Assembly (NCBI GenBank): GCA_021810505.1
Contig: JAJZIR010000001.1
Coordinates: 124,001 to 188,000 of the forward strand
DNA length: 64,000 bases
Source: a bacterium
GTDB taxonomy: Bacteria; Deinococcota; Deinococci; Deinococcales; Deinococcaceae
Direction: 5' to 3'
The translations under genes were made by a program, and so were the position numbers. Of this stretch, positions 35,339-42,667 are shown one piece after another. Position 1 is the first letter of the stretch, and each line of letters starts with the position of its first letter. The notes beneath the pieces are model-generated. The model worked only from the letters and a program-made list of their open reading frames with translations. It searched no databases and was not told the DNA's origin.

Positions 35339-36177
35339 GCCCGCTGCAGCGCTCGGCTCCCGCTCCCGGCCTGCGGGTGGGCACTTCGCCGGCGCAGGCC
35401 GGTTGGGAGTACCTCTCCTTCTGGGTGCACGCCCTAGCCCCGGGAGAGAGTTGGCAGGGCAGGCCCCGGGCCCAAGAATGGCTCCTGATCCCGCTGAGAG
35501 GCGCGGCCGGTGCCAAGGCGGGCGGGATTCAGCGCCGGCTGCAGCGCGCCGGGGTCTTCGCCGAGCTGCCCACGGTCCTCTACCTGCCGCCCGGGGAGGA
35601 AGTGGAGCTCCAAGCGCTGGAGGCCTTTGAATTCGCTCTGGGGGCCGCTCCGGCTTCCGGGAGCTATCCTTTGCGCTGGATCGCGCCGGGAGAGATGCGC
35701 GTCGAGCTGCGTGGCGGGGCCAACGCGCTGCGCCAGGTCACCCACCTGCTGGCTCCGCCGTTACCCGCCGAGCGGTTGATCGCCTACGAGGTCTACACCC
35801 CCAGCGGCAACTGGTCCGGCTGGCCTCCCCACCGCCACGACCGCAAGCTGGCCTCCCCCTACCTGGAGGAGACCTACTACTACCAGATCGACCCCCCCAC
35901 CGGGGCAGCCATCCACCACAACTACGACGAGACGGCCAGCGAGCTGTTTCTGGTGAGGAGCGGCGATCTGGTCTTGGTCCCCGGCGGCTACCACCCGGTA
36001 GCGGCCCAGCCCGGCAGCAACGTCTATTATCTCAACCTGTTGGCTGGGGAGCTGCAGGGGGAGGAGCGAGCCCGGGCGCCGGTGGATGACCCTCACTGGG
36101 CCTGGATGCGCGGGGAGTGGGGCGGGCGTCCCCAGCGCCTGCCCATCGGCGGGGAGGGCGATGCCCCGGCAGACTGA
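35335..36177 (+). CDS. iolB: 5-Deoxy-glucuronate isomerase
   Basis: A 280-residue bicupin isomerase converting 5-deoxy-D-glucuronate to 5-dehydro-2-deoxy-D-gluconate. The second cupin has the conserved YTPSGNWSGWPPHRHD (near residue 152), EETYYYQIDPPTGAA (near 178) and LVPGGYHPVAAQPGSNVYYL (near 216). It is the last recognisable step of the standard pathway in this operon, since the kinase and aldolase that normally follow are absent. Its stop overlaps the regulator gene by 17 bases. Confidence 0.92.
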   Translation: MSPLQRSAPAPGLRVGTSPAQAGWEYLSFWVHALAPGESWQGRPRAQEWLLIPLRGAAGAKAGGIQRRLQRAGVFAELPTVLYLPPGEEVELQALEAFEFALGAAPASGSYPLRWIAPGEMRVELRGGANALRQVTHLLAPPLPAERLIAYEVYTPSGNWSGWPPHRHDRKLASPYLEETYYYQIDPPTGAAIHHNYDETASELFLVRSGDLVLVPGGYHPVAAQPGSNVYYLNLLAGELQGEERARAPVDDPHWAWMRGEWGGRPQRLPIGGEGDAPAD

Positions 36178-36961
36178 GCAGCGGCGCGCCCAGATCGTCG
36201 CCTGGTTGGAGGGCCACGACCTAGCCGAGGTCGAGGAGCTCTCCCGGCAGTTCGGGGTCAGCTTGGTCACCATCCGCAAGGATTTGACCGCTCTGGAGCA
36301 GCGCGGCCTGTTGCGGCGCACCCACGGCGGCGCCCTCTACTCCCAGAAGACGCTCTACAACCCCACCATCCGCGAAAAGCTGCGGCTCAACCGCTCGCTC
36401 AAGCAGGCCATCGCCCAGCGGGCGCTCTCGCTGATCACCGAAGGGGATTCGCTGTTCCTGGATTCCGGGAGCACCACCTTGGAGCTGGCCAAGGCCATGA
36501 AACACCAGTTCCGCTCGCTCTATATCCTCACCAACTCCATCCCGGTGGCCAGCGAGCTAGCCGACAGCCGCTGGGACGTCTTGGTGCTGGGCGGCAACCT
36601 CAGGCCGCGCAGCTTGGCTCTGATCGGGCCAGCTACCGAGCGGGCCCTGGAGGTCTACCGGGCCGACAAGGCCTTTTTGGCCGCCACCGGGGTGACTTTG
36701 GAGCACGGCTACTCCACCCCCAACCCCCTGGAAGCTCCTACCAAGCGGGCCATGCTTAAGGCCGCCAAGCAGGCCTACGCGGTGGTCGACTCCAGCAAGC
36801 TGGGCCACGCCGCCCTGGCCTCCTTCGCCGCCCTGGAGGAAGTCGAGGCGCTGATCACCGACGACCAGGCGCCGGCCCGCTTCTTGGAGAGCTTGGAGCA
36901 GCGCGGCCTCGGCTTCCTGTTGGCCGGCGCGCCTGAGGTCCAGCCGGTCGGGCCGATCTAG
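36161..36961 (+). CDS. DeoR-family transcriptional regulator
   Basis: A 266-residue regulator with an N-terminal winged-helix domain (LSRQFGVSLVTIRKDLTALE, near residue 25) and a DeoR C-terminal sensor domain with GDSLFLDSGSTTLELAKAM (near 94) and ITDDQAP. The DeoR family usually senses a phosphorylated intermediate and represses its own operon, as IolR does. ATG 36161 within the end of iolB is chosen because it gives the family N-terminus MPRQTEQRRAQIVAWL. Candidate operators are the inverted repeats at 24783-24818 and, less likely, 37842-37869. Confidence 0.88.
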   Translation: MPRQTEQRRAQIVAWLEGHDLAEVEELSRQFGVSLVTIRKDLTALEQRGLLRRTHGGALYSQKTLYNPTIREKLRLNRSLKQAIAQRALSLITEGDSLFLDSGSTTLELAKAMKHQFRSLYILTNSIPVASELADSRWDVLVLGGNLRPRSLALIGPATERALEVYRADKAFLAATGVTLEHGYSTPNPLEAPTKRAMLKAAKQAYAVVDSSKLGHAALASFAALEEVEALITDDQAPARFLESLEQRGLGFLLAGAPEVQPVGPI

Positions 36962-36966
36962 GCCGG

Positions 36967-37728
36967 CTAGGTATCGGGCTCGATCTGGGCGCTGATCCCG
37001 CCGTCGACCAAGATGGTGTTGCCATTCAGGAAGGCGCTGGCGTCTCCCAGCAGGGCTGCAGCCAAACTGGCCACCTCCTCTGGCTGACCGGCTCTGCCCC
37101 GGGGATAGTGGCTCTCCAGCCGGGCCCGCGCCGCAGCCGGGTCCGGAAATTCTTTTAGGAACTCTTCAGCCAGTGGGCTCAGGATCAGCGCGGGGGCTAG
37201 GGCCAGAGCGCGGATCCCCTCTGCGCCCCACTCCAGAGCCAGCGACTTGGTCAAGGCCACCACCGCAGCCTTGGAAGCGTTGTAAGGGAACGCTCCTTTG
37301 GCGGTGCGCTCGGCGTGGATAGAGGCTAAGTTGAGGATCACTCCCCGGCTCTCTCTGAGGGTGGCGTGGCACTCCTGGCACAGCGCCCAAGCCGGGTAGA
37401 AGTTGACCGCGAAGCAGCGCGCCAGGTCCTCGTAGCTGGCCCCGGCGACCCCCCGAAAGAAGTTGGCACCGGCGTTGTTGACCAGCCCGTCCAGGCCGCC
37501 TAACTGGGCTATCGCCCGCTGGGCGAAGGCGCGGGTAACCTCTAGGTCGCTGAGGTCGAAGGATTCGAAATACGCCCCCTCGGCGGCGGCGCGGGTTTCC
37601 TGGTCCAGAGGGCCTAGGCCGCACAGCGCCAAGCGGGCCCCCTCGGCGGCTGCCCGCCGGGCGATGGCCGCGCCGATTCCGCTGGTCGCTCCGGTCACCA
37701 AGATCCGCTTTCCCTGCAAACTGGACAT
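36967..37728 (-). CDS. SDR-family dehydrogenase
   Basis: A 253-residue classical short-chain dehydrogenase: TGATSGIGAAIARRAA cofactor loop, NNAGANF, active-site Ser in LNLASIHAER and the YNASK catalytic pair. It is transcribed away from the galactonate operon and shares its regulatory region, so it may oxidise the sugar to the lactone (an aldose dehydrogenase) or reduce a keto-aldonate. It converges with the DeoR gene only five bases away. The exact substrate is not readable from the sequence. Confidence 0.85.
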   Translation of the reverse strand: MSSLQGKRILVTGATSGIGAAIARRAAAEGARLALCGLGPLDQETRAAAEGAYFESFDLSDLEVTRAFAQRAIAQLGGLDGLVNNAGANFFRGVAGASYEDLARCFAVNFYPAWALCQECHATLRESRGVILNLASIHAERTAKGAFPYNASKAAVVALTKSLALEWGAEGIRALALAPALILSPLAEEFLKEFPDPAAARARLESHYPRGRAGQPEEVASLAAALLGDASAFLNGNTILVDGGISAQIEPDT

Positions 37729-37794
37729 CCTTATGCCTGCTTTCCTAAGGTTTTGTAGATAACTTCACCGATGCTCGCTTCTAGCGGAGATCCC

Positions 37795-37869
37795 TTGAAA
37801 ATTCCCATTCCATCCTCTACTATAAGGCAGTAAAAATTTGGGCAAAAAATGCAAAGTTGTGTTTTTTGC
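37795..37869 (+). promoter_or_regulatory. Promoter and operator-like repeats of the galactonate operon
   Basis: TTGAAA (37795-37800), 17 bases, TACTAT (37818-37823) make a good sigma-70-type promoter. About 20 bases downstream lies an inverted repeat GCAAAAAA (37842-37849) / TTTTTTGC (37862-37869), with further TGCAAA and TTTTGCA copies inside and just after it (to about 37883). The location just after the start site suits a repressor. The leader to ATG 37951 is about 120 bases and ends in GGAGGTCAGGT. Confidence 0.6.
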
Positions 37870-37950
37870 GCGCGAGTTTTGCAGGGGGGTTTCATCCCCG
37901 ATGCTCCCGTCCAACAGGTTACCTGGGAGCGGATTGGCAGGAGGTCAGGT

Positions 37951-39249
37951 ATGCGCAGGAGTGTGCGGAGTCAGGTCTTAGTTGGTCTGGTTGTCTCTCT
38001 GGGGGTCGCCCTGACCCCCGCTTTGGCGGCGAGCTGCAGCCGAACGGTCACCCTGCGCTTCGCCAATTGGGCTGCGGCCGAGGCCGCGACCGCCAAGGAA
38101 GTGAACGCGGCCATCCACACCTTCGAGCAGCAGAACCCCTGCATCAAGATCAAGAGCGTAGCTCTCCCCTATAACGAGATGGTCAACCAGCTCACCGTGA
38201 TGGCGGTCGGCGGCAACACCCCGGATGTCATGGAGATGTCCAGCGGCTGGCCGCAAGTTCTGGCCGCTCAGGGGGCGCTCGCCAACCTCAAAGCGTACGC
38301 GCCGGCCAGCTTGCTCAAGCAGAACTTCCCGGCCATGCTGCAAGACGGTACCTATAACGGCCAGTTGGTGGCGCTGCCGCTGTCTCTGACCCCGCACGGC
38401 TTCTGGTACAACAAGGCCTTGATGGCTAAGGCCGGGCTGAACCCCAACAAGCCCCCCACCACCATCGCCGCCCTTGATCACGACATGGCCGTCATCAAGA
38501 GCAAGCTGCCTGGGGTCTATCCCATGGGCCAGATGAGCGACAAGGCCCTCTACACCATGGTGGAGCTGTGGCCCTGGCTGCAGGCCTACTGCCCTACCCC
38601 GCCGATGGCTAACAACCACCTGGGCTGGACCAAGGCCTGCACGGTCAAAGCCTTCAACTGGTTCCAGTTCTTGGCCAAGAGCGGCTATATCCCCATCGGC
38701 AACGACATCAAGGCCAATCGGCAGCTGCTGGCTACCAACAAGATGGTGTTCGAGATCGACGGCCCCTACCTGCGCGGCATCATCTCCAGCATCAATCCTG
38801 CCTACACCAGCAACGCCGCCTTCGCCAAGACCTTCGGGGTCGAGAAGATCCCGGTCGGCCCCAGCGGCGTCTCCCGCACCGCCATCGACATCCACTTGAT
38901 CGGGATGAGCAAGACCACGCCCCACCCCCACGCCGCCTGGAAATTCATCCAGTTCATGGTCTCCAGCCCAGCGGACGTCCGCGACTTCCTGATCCCTGAA
39001 GGCGGGATACCGCCGCTGAAGAGCTCGCAGGCCGCTTTCAAGAGCCTGCTCAATCAGCCCTACCAGCAGGCCTGGGTGAAAGAGATCATCCCCGAGGCCC
39101 GGCCGGTCCCCTACAACGCCGCCTGGGACGACGCCGCCAACTACATGATCGACGCCCTGCAGTCGGTCCTGAACGGTTCCAACGTCAAGCAGACCCTCGG
39201 CCTGCTCGAGGATCAGCTCAAGCGGCTCTACCCCAGCTACCAGCCCTGA
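37951..39249 (+). CDS. ABC transporter solute-binding protein (family 1, sugar)
   Basis: A 432-residue extracellular solute-binding protein of the MalE/UgpB type. A signal peptide (residues 1-27, LVGLVVSLGVALTPALA) precedes VTLRFANWAAAEA. Other family features are GGNTPDVMEMSSGWPQVLA, PHGFWYNKALMAKAGLNP and LIGMSKTTPHPHAAWKFIQF. ATG 37951 is chosen for its GGAGGTCAGGT site; an upstream start at 37849 would put 34 residues before the signal peptide. The operon points to galactonate, galactose or a galactoside as ligand. Confidence 0.88.
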   Translation: MRRSVRSQVLVGLVVSLGVALTPALAASCSRTVTLRFANWAAAEAATAKEVNAAIHTFEQQNPCIKIKSVALPYNEMVNQLTVMAVGGNTPDVMEMSSGWPQVLAAQGALANLKAYAPASLLKQNFPAMLQDGTYNGQLVALPLSLTPHGFWYNKALMAKAGLNPNKPPTTIAALDHDMAVIKSKLPGVYPMGQMSDKALYTMVELWPWLQAYCPTPPMANNHLGWTKACTVKAFNWFQFLAKSGYIPIGNDIKANRQLLATNKMVFEIDGPYLRGIISSINPAYTSNAAFAKTFGVEKIPVGPSGVSRTAIDIHLIGMSKTTPHPHAAWKFIQFMVSSPADVRDFLIPEGGIPPLKSSQAAFKSLLNQPYQQAWVKEIIPEARPVPYNAAWDDAANYMIDALQSVLNGSNVKQTLGLLEDQLKRLYPSYQP

Positions 39250-39277
39250 ACTCGGCGGCGAACTCTAAGGTCCTAGG

Positions 39278-39309
39278 GGGGCAGCGAACCCGGCCGGGTT
39301 CGCTGCCCC
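39278..39309 (+). terminator. Perfect 16-bp intercistronic hairpin
   Basis: GGGGCAGCGAACCCGG (39278-39293) is followed directly by its exact reverse complement (39294-39309), with no mismatch. It sits between the binding-protein stop and the permease start. No U-run follows, so it is more likely a stability or processing element that keeps the binding-protein message abundant than a full terminator. Confidence 0.65.
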
Positions 39310-39325
39310 TGGATGGGAGCCAAGC

Positions 39326-40195
39326 ATGATGCGAGAGCGGGCCTTCCTGATCGGGACCATCTTCCCGGCGCTGGCGGTCATCGGTTTCGTGGTGCTCTAC
39401 CCGCTGGTGCGCAGCGTCAGCTTCAGCCTGACCAACTACAACCTGATCTTCGGTACCCACAGCTTCGACGGCCTCCAGCAGTTCTCCAGCCTGTTCAGCG
39501 ACCCCACCTTCTACACCGCGCTGCTCAACACCCTGCTGCTGAGCATCGGGCCCATGCTGGCAGCCTTCGTGCTGGGTTTCGCCCAGGCGCTGGTCCTCAA
39601 CCAAGCCATCCGAGCCCGCAGTTTCTTCCGCGGCTTGGCCCTGCTGCCCTGGGTGATCCCCCAAGTGGTGGTGGCTTATCTGTTCCGCTTCATGTTCAAC
39701 CAGTCGGTCGGGGTGGTCAACGTGGTGCTCAAAGGGCTGGGCTTGATCGCCCACTCCTTGCCCTGGCTGGCCCTGCCGCACAGCGCTCCCTGGGTGGTAG
39801 GCCTGATCTACGCCTGGAATGAAGTCCCCTTCTTCATGCTGATGCTGCTGGCCGGCCTGCAATCGCTCTCCGGCGACGTGTTGGAAGCCGCCTTGGTGGA
39901 TGGTGCCACCCCGGTCAAGCAGTTCTTCTACATCATCGTTCCCGGCTTGCGGCGGATCATCACCATCAGCACCGTCTTGATAGTGATCTGGAACTTCAAC
40001 AACTTCACGCTGATCTGGCCCACCACCCACGGCGGCCCGGTGAACGCCACCACCACCTTCGCGGTCTGGGTGTACGTGCAGGCCTTCGAGAACTTCAACA
40101 TCGGCTACGCCGCGGCCATCGGCGTGATCTGGCTGATCTTCCTCCTGGTCCTGACCTTCTTCTACCTGCGGGCGGTCAGCGGGAGCGAGCAGTGA
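39326..40195 (+). CDS. Sugar ABC transporter permease, MalF-type
   Basis: A 289-residue inner-membrane protein with about six helices. The EAA loop SGDVLEAALVDGATPVKQFF (near residue 187) is the ATPase docking site. LLPWVIPQVVVAYLFRFMFN and NFNNFTLIWPTTHGGP are typical of MalF/UgpA-like permeases. Its stop overlaps the MalG-type gene by 4 bases. No ATPase gene is present in this operon. Confidence 0.92.
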   Translation: MMRERAFLIGTIFPALAVIGFVVLYPLVRSVSFSLTNYNLIFGTHSFDGLQQFSSLFSDPTFYTALLNTLLLSIGPMLAAFVLGFAQALVLNQAIRARSFFRGLALLPWVIPQVVVAYLFRFMFNQSVGVVNVVLKGLGLIAHSLPWLALPHSAPWVVGLIYAWNEVPFFMLMLLAGLQSLSGDVLEAALVDGATPVKQFFYIIVPGLRRIITISTVLIVIWNFNNFTLIWPTTHGGPVNATTTFAVWVYVQAFENFNIGYAAAIGVIWLIFLLVLTFFYLRAVSGSEQ

Positions 40196-41067
40196 GCGCG
40201 CTGAGCCCGACCCTGACCCTCCGCCGCTCCAGGCGCCGCGCCCGGGTTTGGCACGGGGTCATGGTCTACGCCCTGCTAGCCATCTTGCTGGCCTTCTCGT
40301 TGCTGCCGATCTACTGGCTGCTGGCCACTTCCTTCAAGACCCGCTTCGACATCTTCGCCAACCCTGGGCAGTTCTTTCCCTTTCCCTTCACCCTGCACGC
40401 CTACCAGCAGGTCCTCAGCGATCCCCACTTCCTGACCTACTTCAAGAACAGCCTGATCGTGAACCTGGCGACCAGCCTGATCACCGTAGCCCTGGCTTTG
40501 CTGGCCGGCTACAGCTTTTCGCGCTTCCGCTTCCGGGGTAACCAGGCCCTGCTGCTGTTCATCCTGGCCACCCAGATGTTCCCTTCGGCGGTGCTGCTGC
40601 TCTCGCTGTACATCCTGTTCCGCCAGCTGCACCTGCTCAACACCTACCCAGCCCTGATCATCTCCTACGTGACCTTCGGCCTGCCTTTTAGCATCTGGAT
40701 GATGAAGGGCTTCGCCGACGGCGTCCCCGAGGAGATCGAGCAGGCGGCCATGATCGACGGCTGCAGCCGGATGCAAGCTCTGTTGCGGGTGGTGGTCCCG
40801 ATGCTGGTCCCCGGCATGATCGCGGTGGCCCTGTTCAGCTTCCTGGCTGGCTGGAACGACCTGATGTGGTCGCTGACCCTGACCAGCTCGACCAGCATGC
40901 GCCTGATCCCCCCCGGCTTCATCCTGACTTACGTGGGCCAGTTCCAGACCTACTGGAACCAGCTGATGGCCGGCTCGGTGCTGGTCAGCATCCCCACCGT
41001 GGCGGTCTTCACGCTGCTGCAGCGCTACCTGGTACAGGGCCTCACCTCGGGTGGGGTGAAGGGCTGA
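40192..41067 (+). CDS. Sugar ABC transporter permease, MalG-type
   Basis: A 291-residue permease pairing with the MalF-type subunit. After a basic N-terminus there are about six helices, and the EAA loop EEIEQAAMIDGCSRMQALLR lies near residue 181. FLLPIYWLLATSFKT-like and ATQMFPSAVLLLSLYILFRQ segments are characteristic. The missing ATPase is probably a shared MsmX/UgpC-like protein encoded elsewhere. The stop TGA shares one base with the next ATG. Confidence 0.92.
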   Translation: MSALSPTLTLRRSRRRARVWHGVMVYALLAILLAFSLLPIYWLLATSFKTRFDIFANPGQFFPFPFTLHAYQQVLSDPHFLTYFKNSLIVNLATSLITVALALLAGYSFSRFRFRGNQALLLFILATQMFPSAVLLLSLYILFRQLHLLNTYPALIISYVTFGLPFSIWMMKGFADGVPEEIEQAAMIDGCSRMQALLRVVVPMLVPGMIAVALFSFLAGWNDLMWSLTLTSSTSMRLIPPGFILTYVGQFQTYWNQLMAGSVLVSIPTVAVFTLLQRYLVQGLTSGGVKG

Positions 41068-41717
41068 TGGCTGCGGCTGAGCTGCTGACCGAGTTGCAGG
41101 CCAGACCGCTGCTCCCCATCCTGCGCGGCTTACCGCTGCGGGCCCTGCCGGCCGTAGTCCCAGCACTGCTCGCCTCCGGCCTCCGGCTGCTGGAAGTGGC
41201 GCTCAATTCCGACGAAGCCCTGCCCTCGTTGCGCTGGCTGCGCGAGCGGGTAGACCCGGCTTCCGGCCTGCTCCAGGTCGGCGCCGGCACGGTGACTGAA
41301 CCCGATCAGCTGGCACCGGCCCTGGAAGCGGGAGCTAGCTTTGCGGTGACCCCGGCGTTGCGGCCGGAGGTGTTGCGGGAGGCTGCCCGGTTGGCTATGC
41401 CGGTGATCTGCGGGGCGATGACCCCTTCGGAGATCCTCGCCGCCTACTCTGGCGGCGCTGTGATGGTCAAGGTATTTCCCAGCGGCGCGCTGGGGCCTGA
41501 ATACTTTAGGGAACTGCAGGGACCCTTGCCCCATGTCCCGCTGATGGCGGTAGGCGGGGTGACCCTGCAGAACGCCGCCGCGTTTCTCCGGGCAGGGGCT
41601 AGGGCTCTAGGGGTGGGCGGCGCCTTGCAGCTGGGCCGTTGGGAGGACGGCCCGAGCGAGATTACCTCCGCCGCCCAAGCTTTTCTGGAGCAGATTGCGC
41701 GCGCGGAGGGGCGGTGA
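41067..41717 (+). CDS. 2-Dehydro-3-deoxy-6-phosphogalactonate/gluconate aldolase
   Basis: A 216-residue class I KDPG/KDPGal aldolase. Family features are PLLPILRGLPLR at the start, GLRLLEVALNSDEA, VGAGTVTEPDQLAPALEAGA (near residue 72), FAVTPALRPEV and the Schiff-base lysine in MVKVFPSGALGPEY (near 133). With DgoD and the kinase it would cleave 2-dehydro-3-deoxy-6-phosphogalactonate to pyruvate and glyceraldehyde 3-phosphate. ATG 41067 overlaps the permease stop (TGATG). Confidence 0.9.
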   Translation: MAAAELLTELQARPLLPILRGLPLRALPAVVPALLASGLRLLEVALNSDEALPSLRWLRERVDPASGLLQVGAGTVTEPDQLAPALEAGASFAVTPALRPEVLREAARLAMPVICGAMTPSEILAAYSGGAVMVKVFPSGALGPEYFRELQGPLPHVPLMAVGGVTLQNAAAFLRAGARALGVGGALQLGRWEDGPSEITSAAQAFLEQIARAEGR

Positions 41718-42658
41718 ACCTTCTGGCGGTAGGGGAGACCCTGGCCGCGTTGATCGCTGCCGAGCGCGGCCCCCTGGAGGCCGCCGCGAGCTTTCGCAAA
41801 GCTATTGCCGGTTCCGAGTCCAACCTCGCCACCGGCCTGGCCCGGCTGGGGCATGCGGTAGCCTGGACCAGCCGCCTGGGCGACGATCCTTTCGGCCGCC
41901 TCATCTCCCGCACGCTGCGCGGAGAAGGGGTTGACCTGCGCTACCTGGAGTTCGACCCAGAGCGCCCTACCGGCCTGATGGTGCGCGAGATCCGCTCACC
42001 CCAGGACGTCCGGGTGCATTATTACCGCAAGGGTTCGGCGGCTTCCTGCCTCGGCGAGCTACCGCTCCGGGCGCTGAGAGAGACCCGGCCGCAGTGGCTG
42101 TTCCTCAGCGGGATCACGCCGGCGCTCAGCCCGGAGAACGCGTCCCTGTCGCGCCGGCTCTGCGCCGAGGCTAAAGAGCTGGGCGTCTCCTTGGCGTTCG
42201 ACCCCAATCTCCGCCGCAAGCTGTGGCCGTTGGACCTGGCTGCCCCGGTTCTCCGGGAGCTGGCCGGCTGGGCCGACTTGGTGCTGGTAGGCTTGGACGA
42301 AGGCCGGCAGCTGCTGGGCGAGGGCAGCGCTTTGGAGCTGGGAGAGCGTTTCTTGGAGCTGGGGGCTGGCGAGGTAGTGCTCAAGGACGGGGCCAGGGGC
42401 GCTACCGCCCTGACGGCCGCGGGGAGCTGGTCCCTTGCAGCCTTTCCCGTGGAGGCCCAGGATACGATCGGTGCTGGGGACGCCTTCGACGCCGGCTACC
42501 TGTCTGCGCGCCTGGACGGCCTCCCTATTCCAGCTGGCCTGGAGCGCGGGTGCGCCCTGGGGGCGCTGGCCGTCTCCGTGGTCGGTGACTGGGAGGGCTT
42601 ACCCAGCCGCCGTGAACTGCAAGCTTTCTTGGAGGGCCACTTGGAAGCTGGCCGCTAG
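41714..42658 (+). CDS. PfkB-family 2-dehydro-3-deoxy-galactono/gluconokinase
   Basis: A 314-residue PfkB carbohydrate kinase. It opens with LLAVGETLAAL, has GSESNLATGLARLG (near residue 36), ISRTLRGEGVD, VHYYRKGSAAS and the C-terminal ATP-site signature DTIGAGDAFDAGYL (near 253). In this operon it most likely phosphorylates 2-dehydro-3-deoxygalactonate. GTG 41714 overlaps the aldolase stop by 4 bases. It is a different family from the E. coli DgoK kinase, so this is a replacement by the KdgK type. Confidence 0.88.
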   Translation: MNLLAVGETLAALIAAERGPLEAAASFRKAIAGSESNLATGLARLGHAVAWTSRLGDDPFGRLISRTLRGEGVDLRYLEFDPERPTGLMVREIRSPQDVRVHYYRKGSAASCLGELPLRALRETRPQWLFLSGITPALSPENASLSRRLCAEAKELGVSLAFDPNLRRKLWPLDLAAPVLRELAGWADLVLVGLDEGRQLLGEGSALELGERFLELGAGEVVLKDGARGATALTAAGSWSLAAFPVEAQDTIGAGDAFDAGYLSARLDGLPIPAGLERGCALGALAVSVVGDWEGLPSRRELQAFLEGHLEAGR

Positions 42659-42667
42659 GGGGGTGCC

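Noticed and set aside
41714-42658. The PfkB kinase as the missing IolC
   Set aside because: It sits between a KDPGal aldolase and DgoD in another operon with its own promoter, and its sequence reads as a KdgK-type kinase. A secondary role cannot be excluded.
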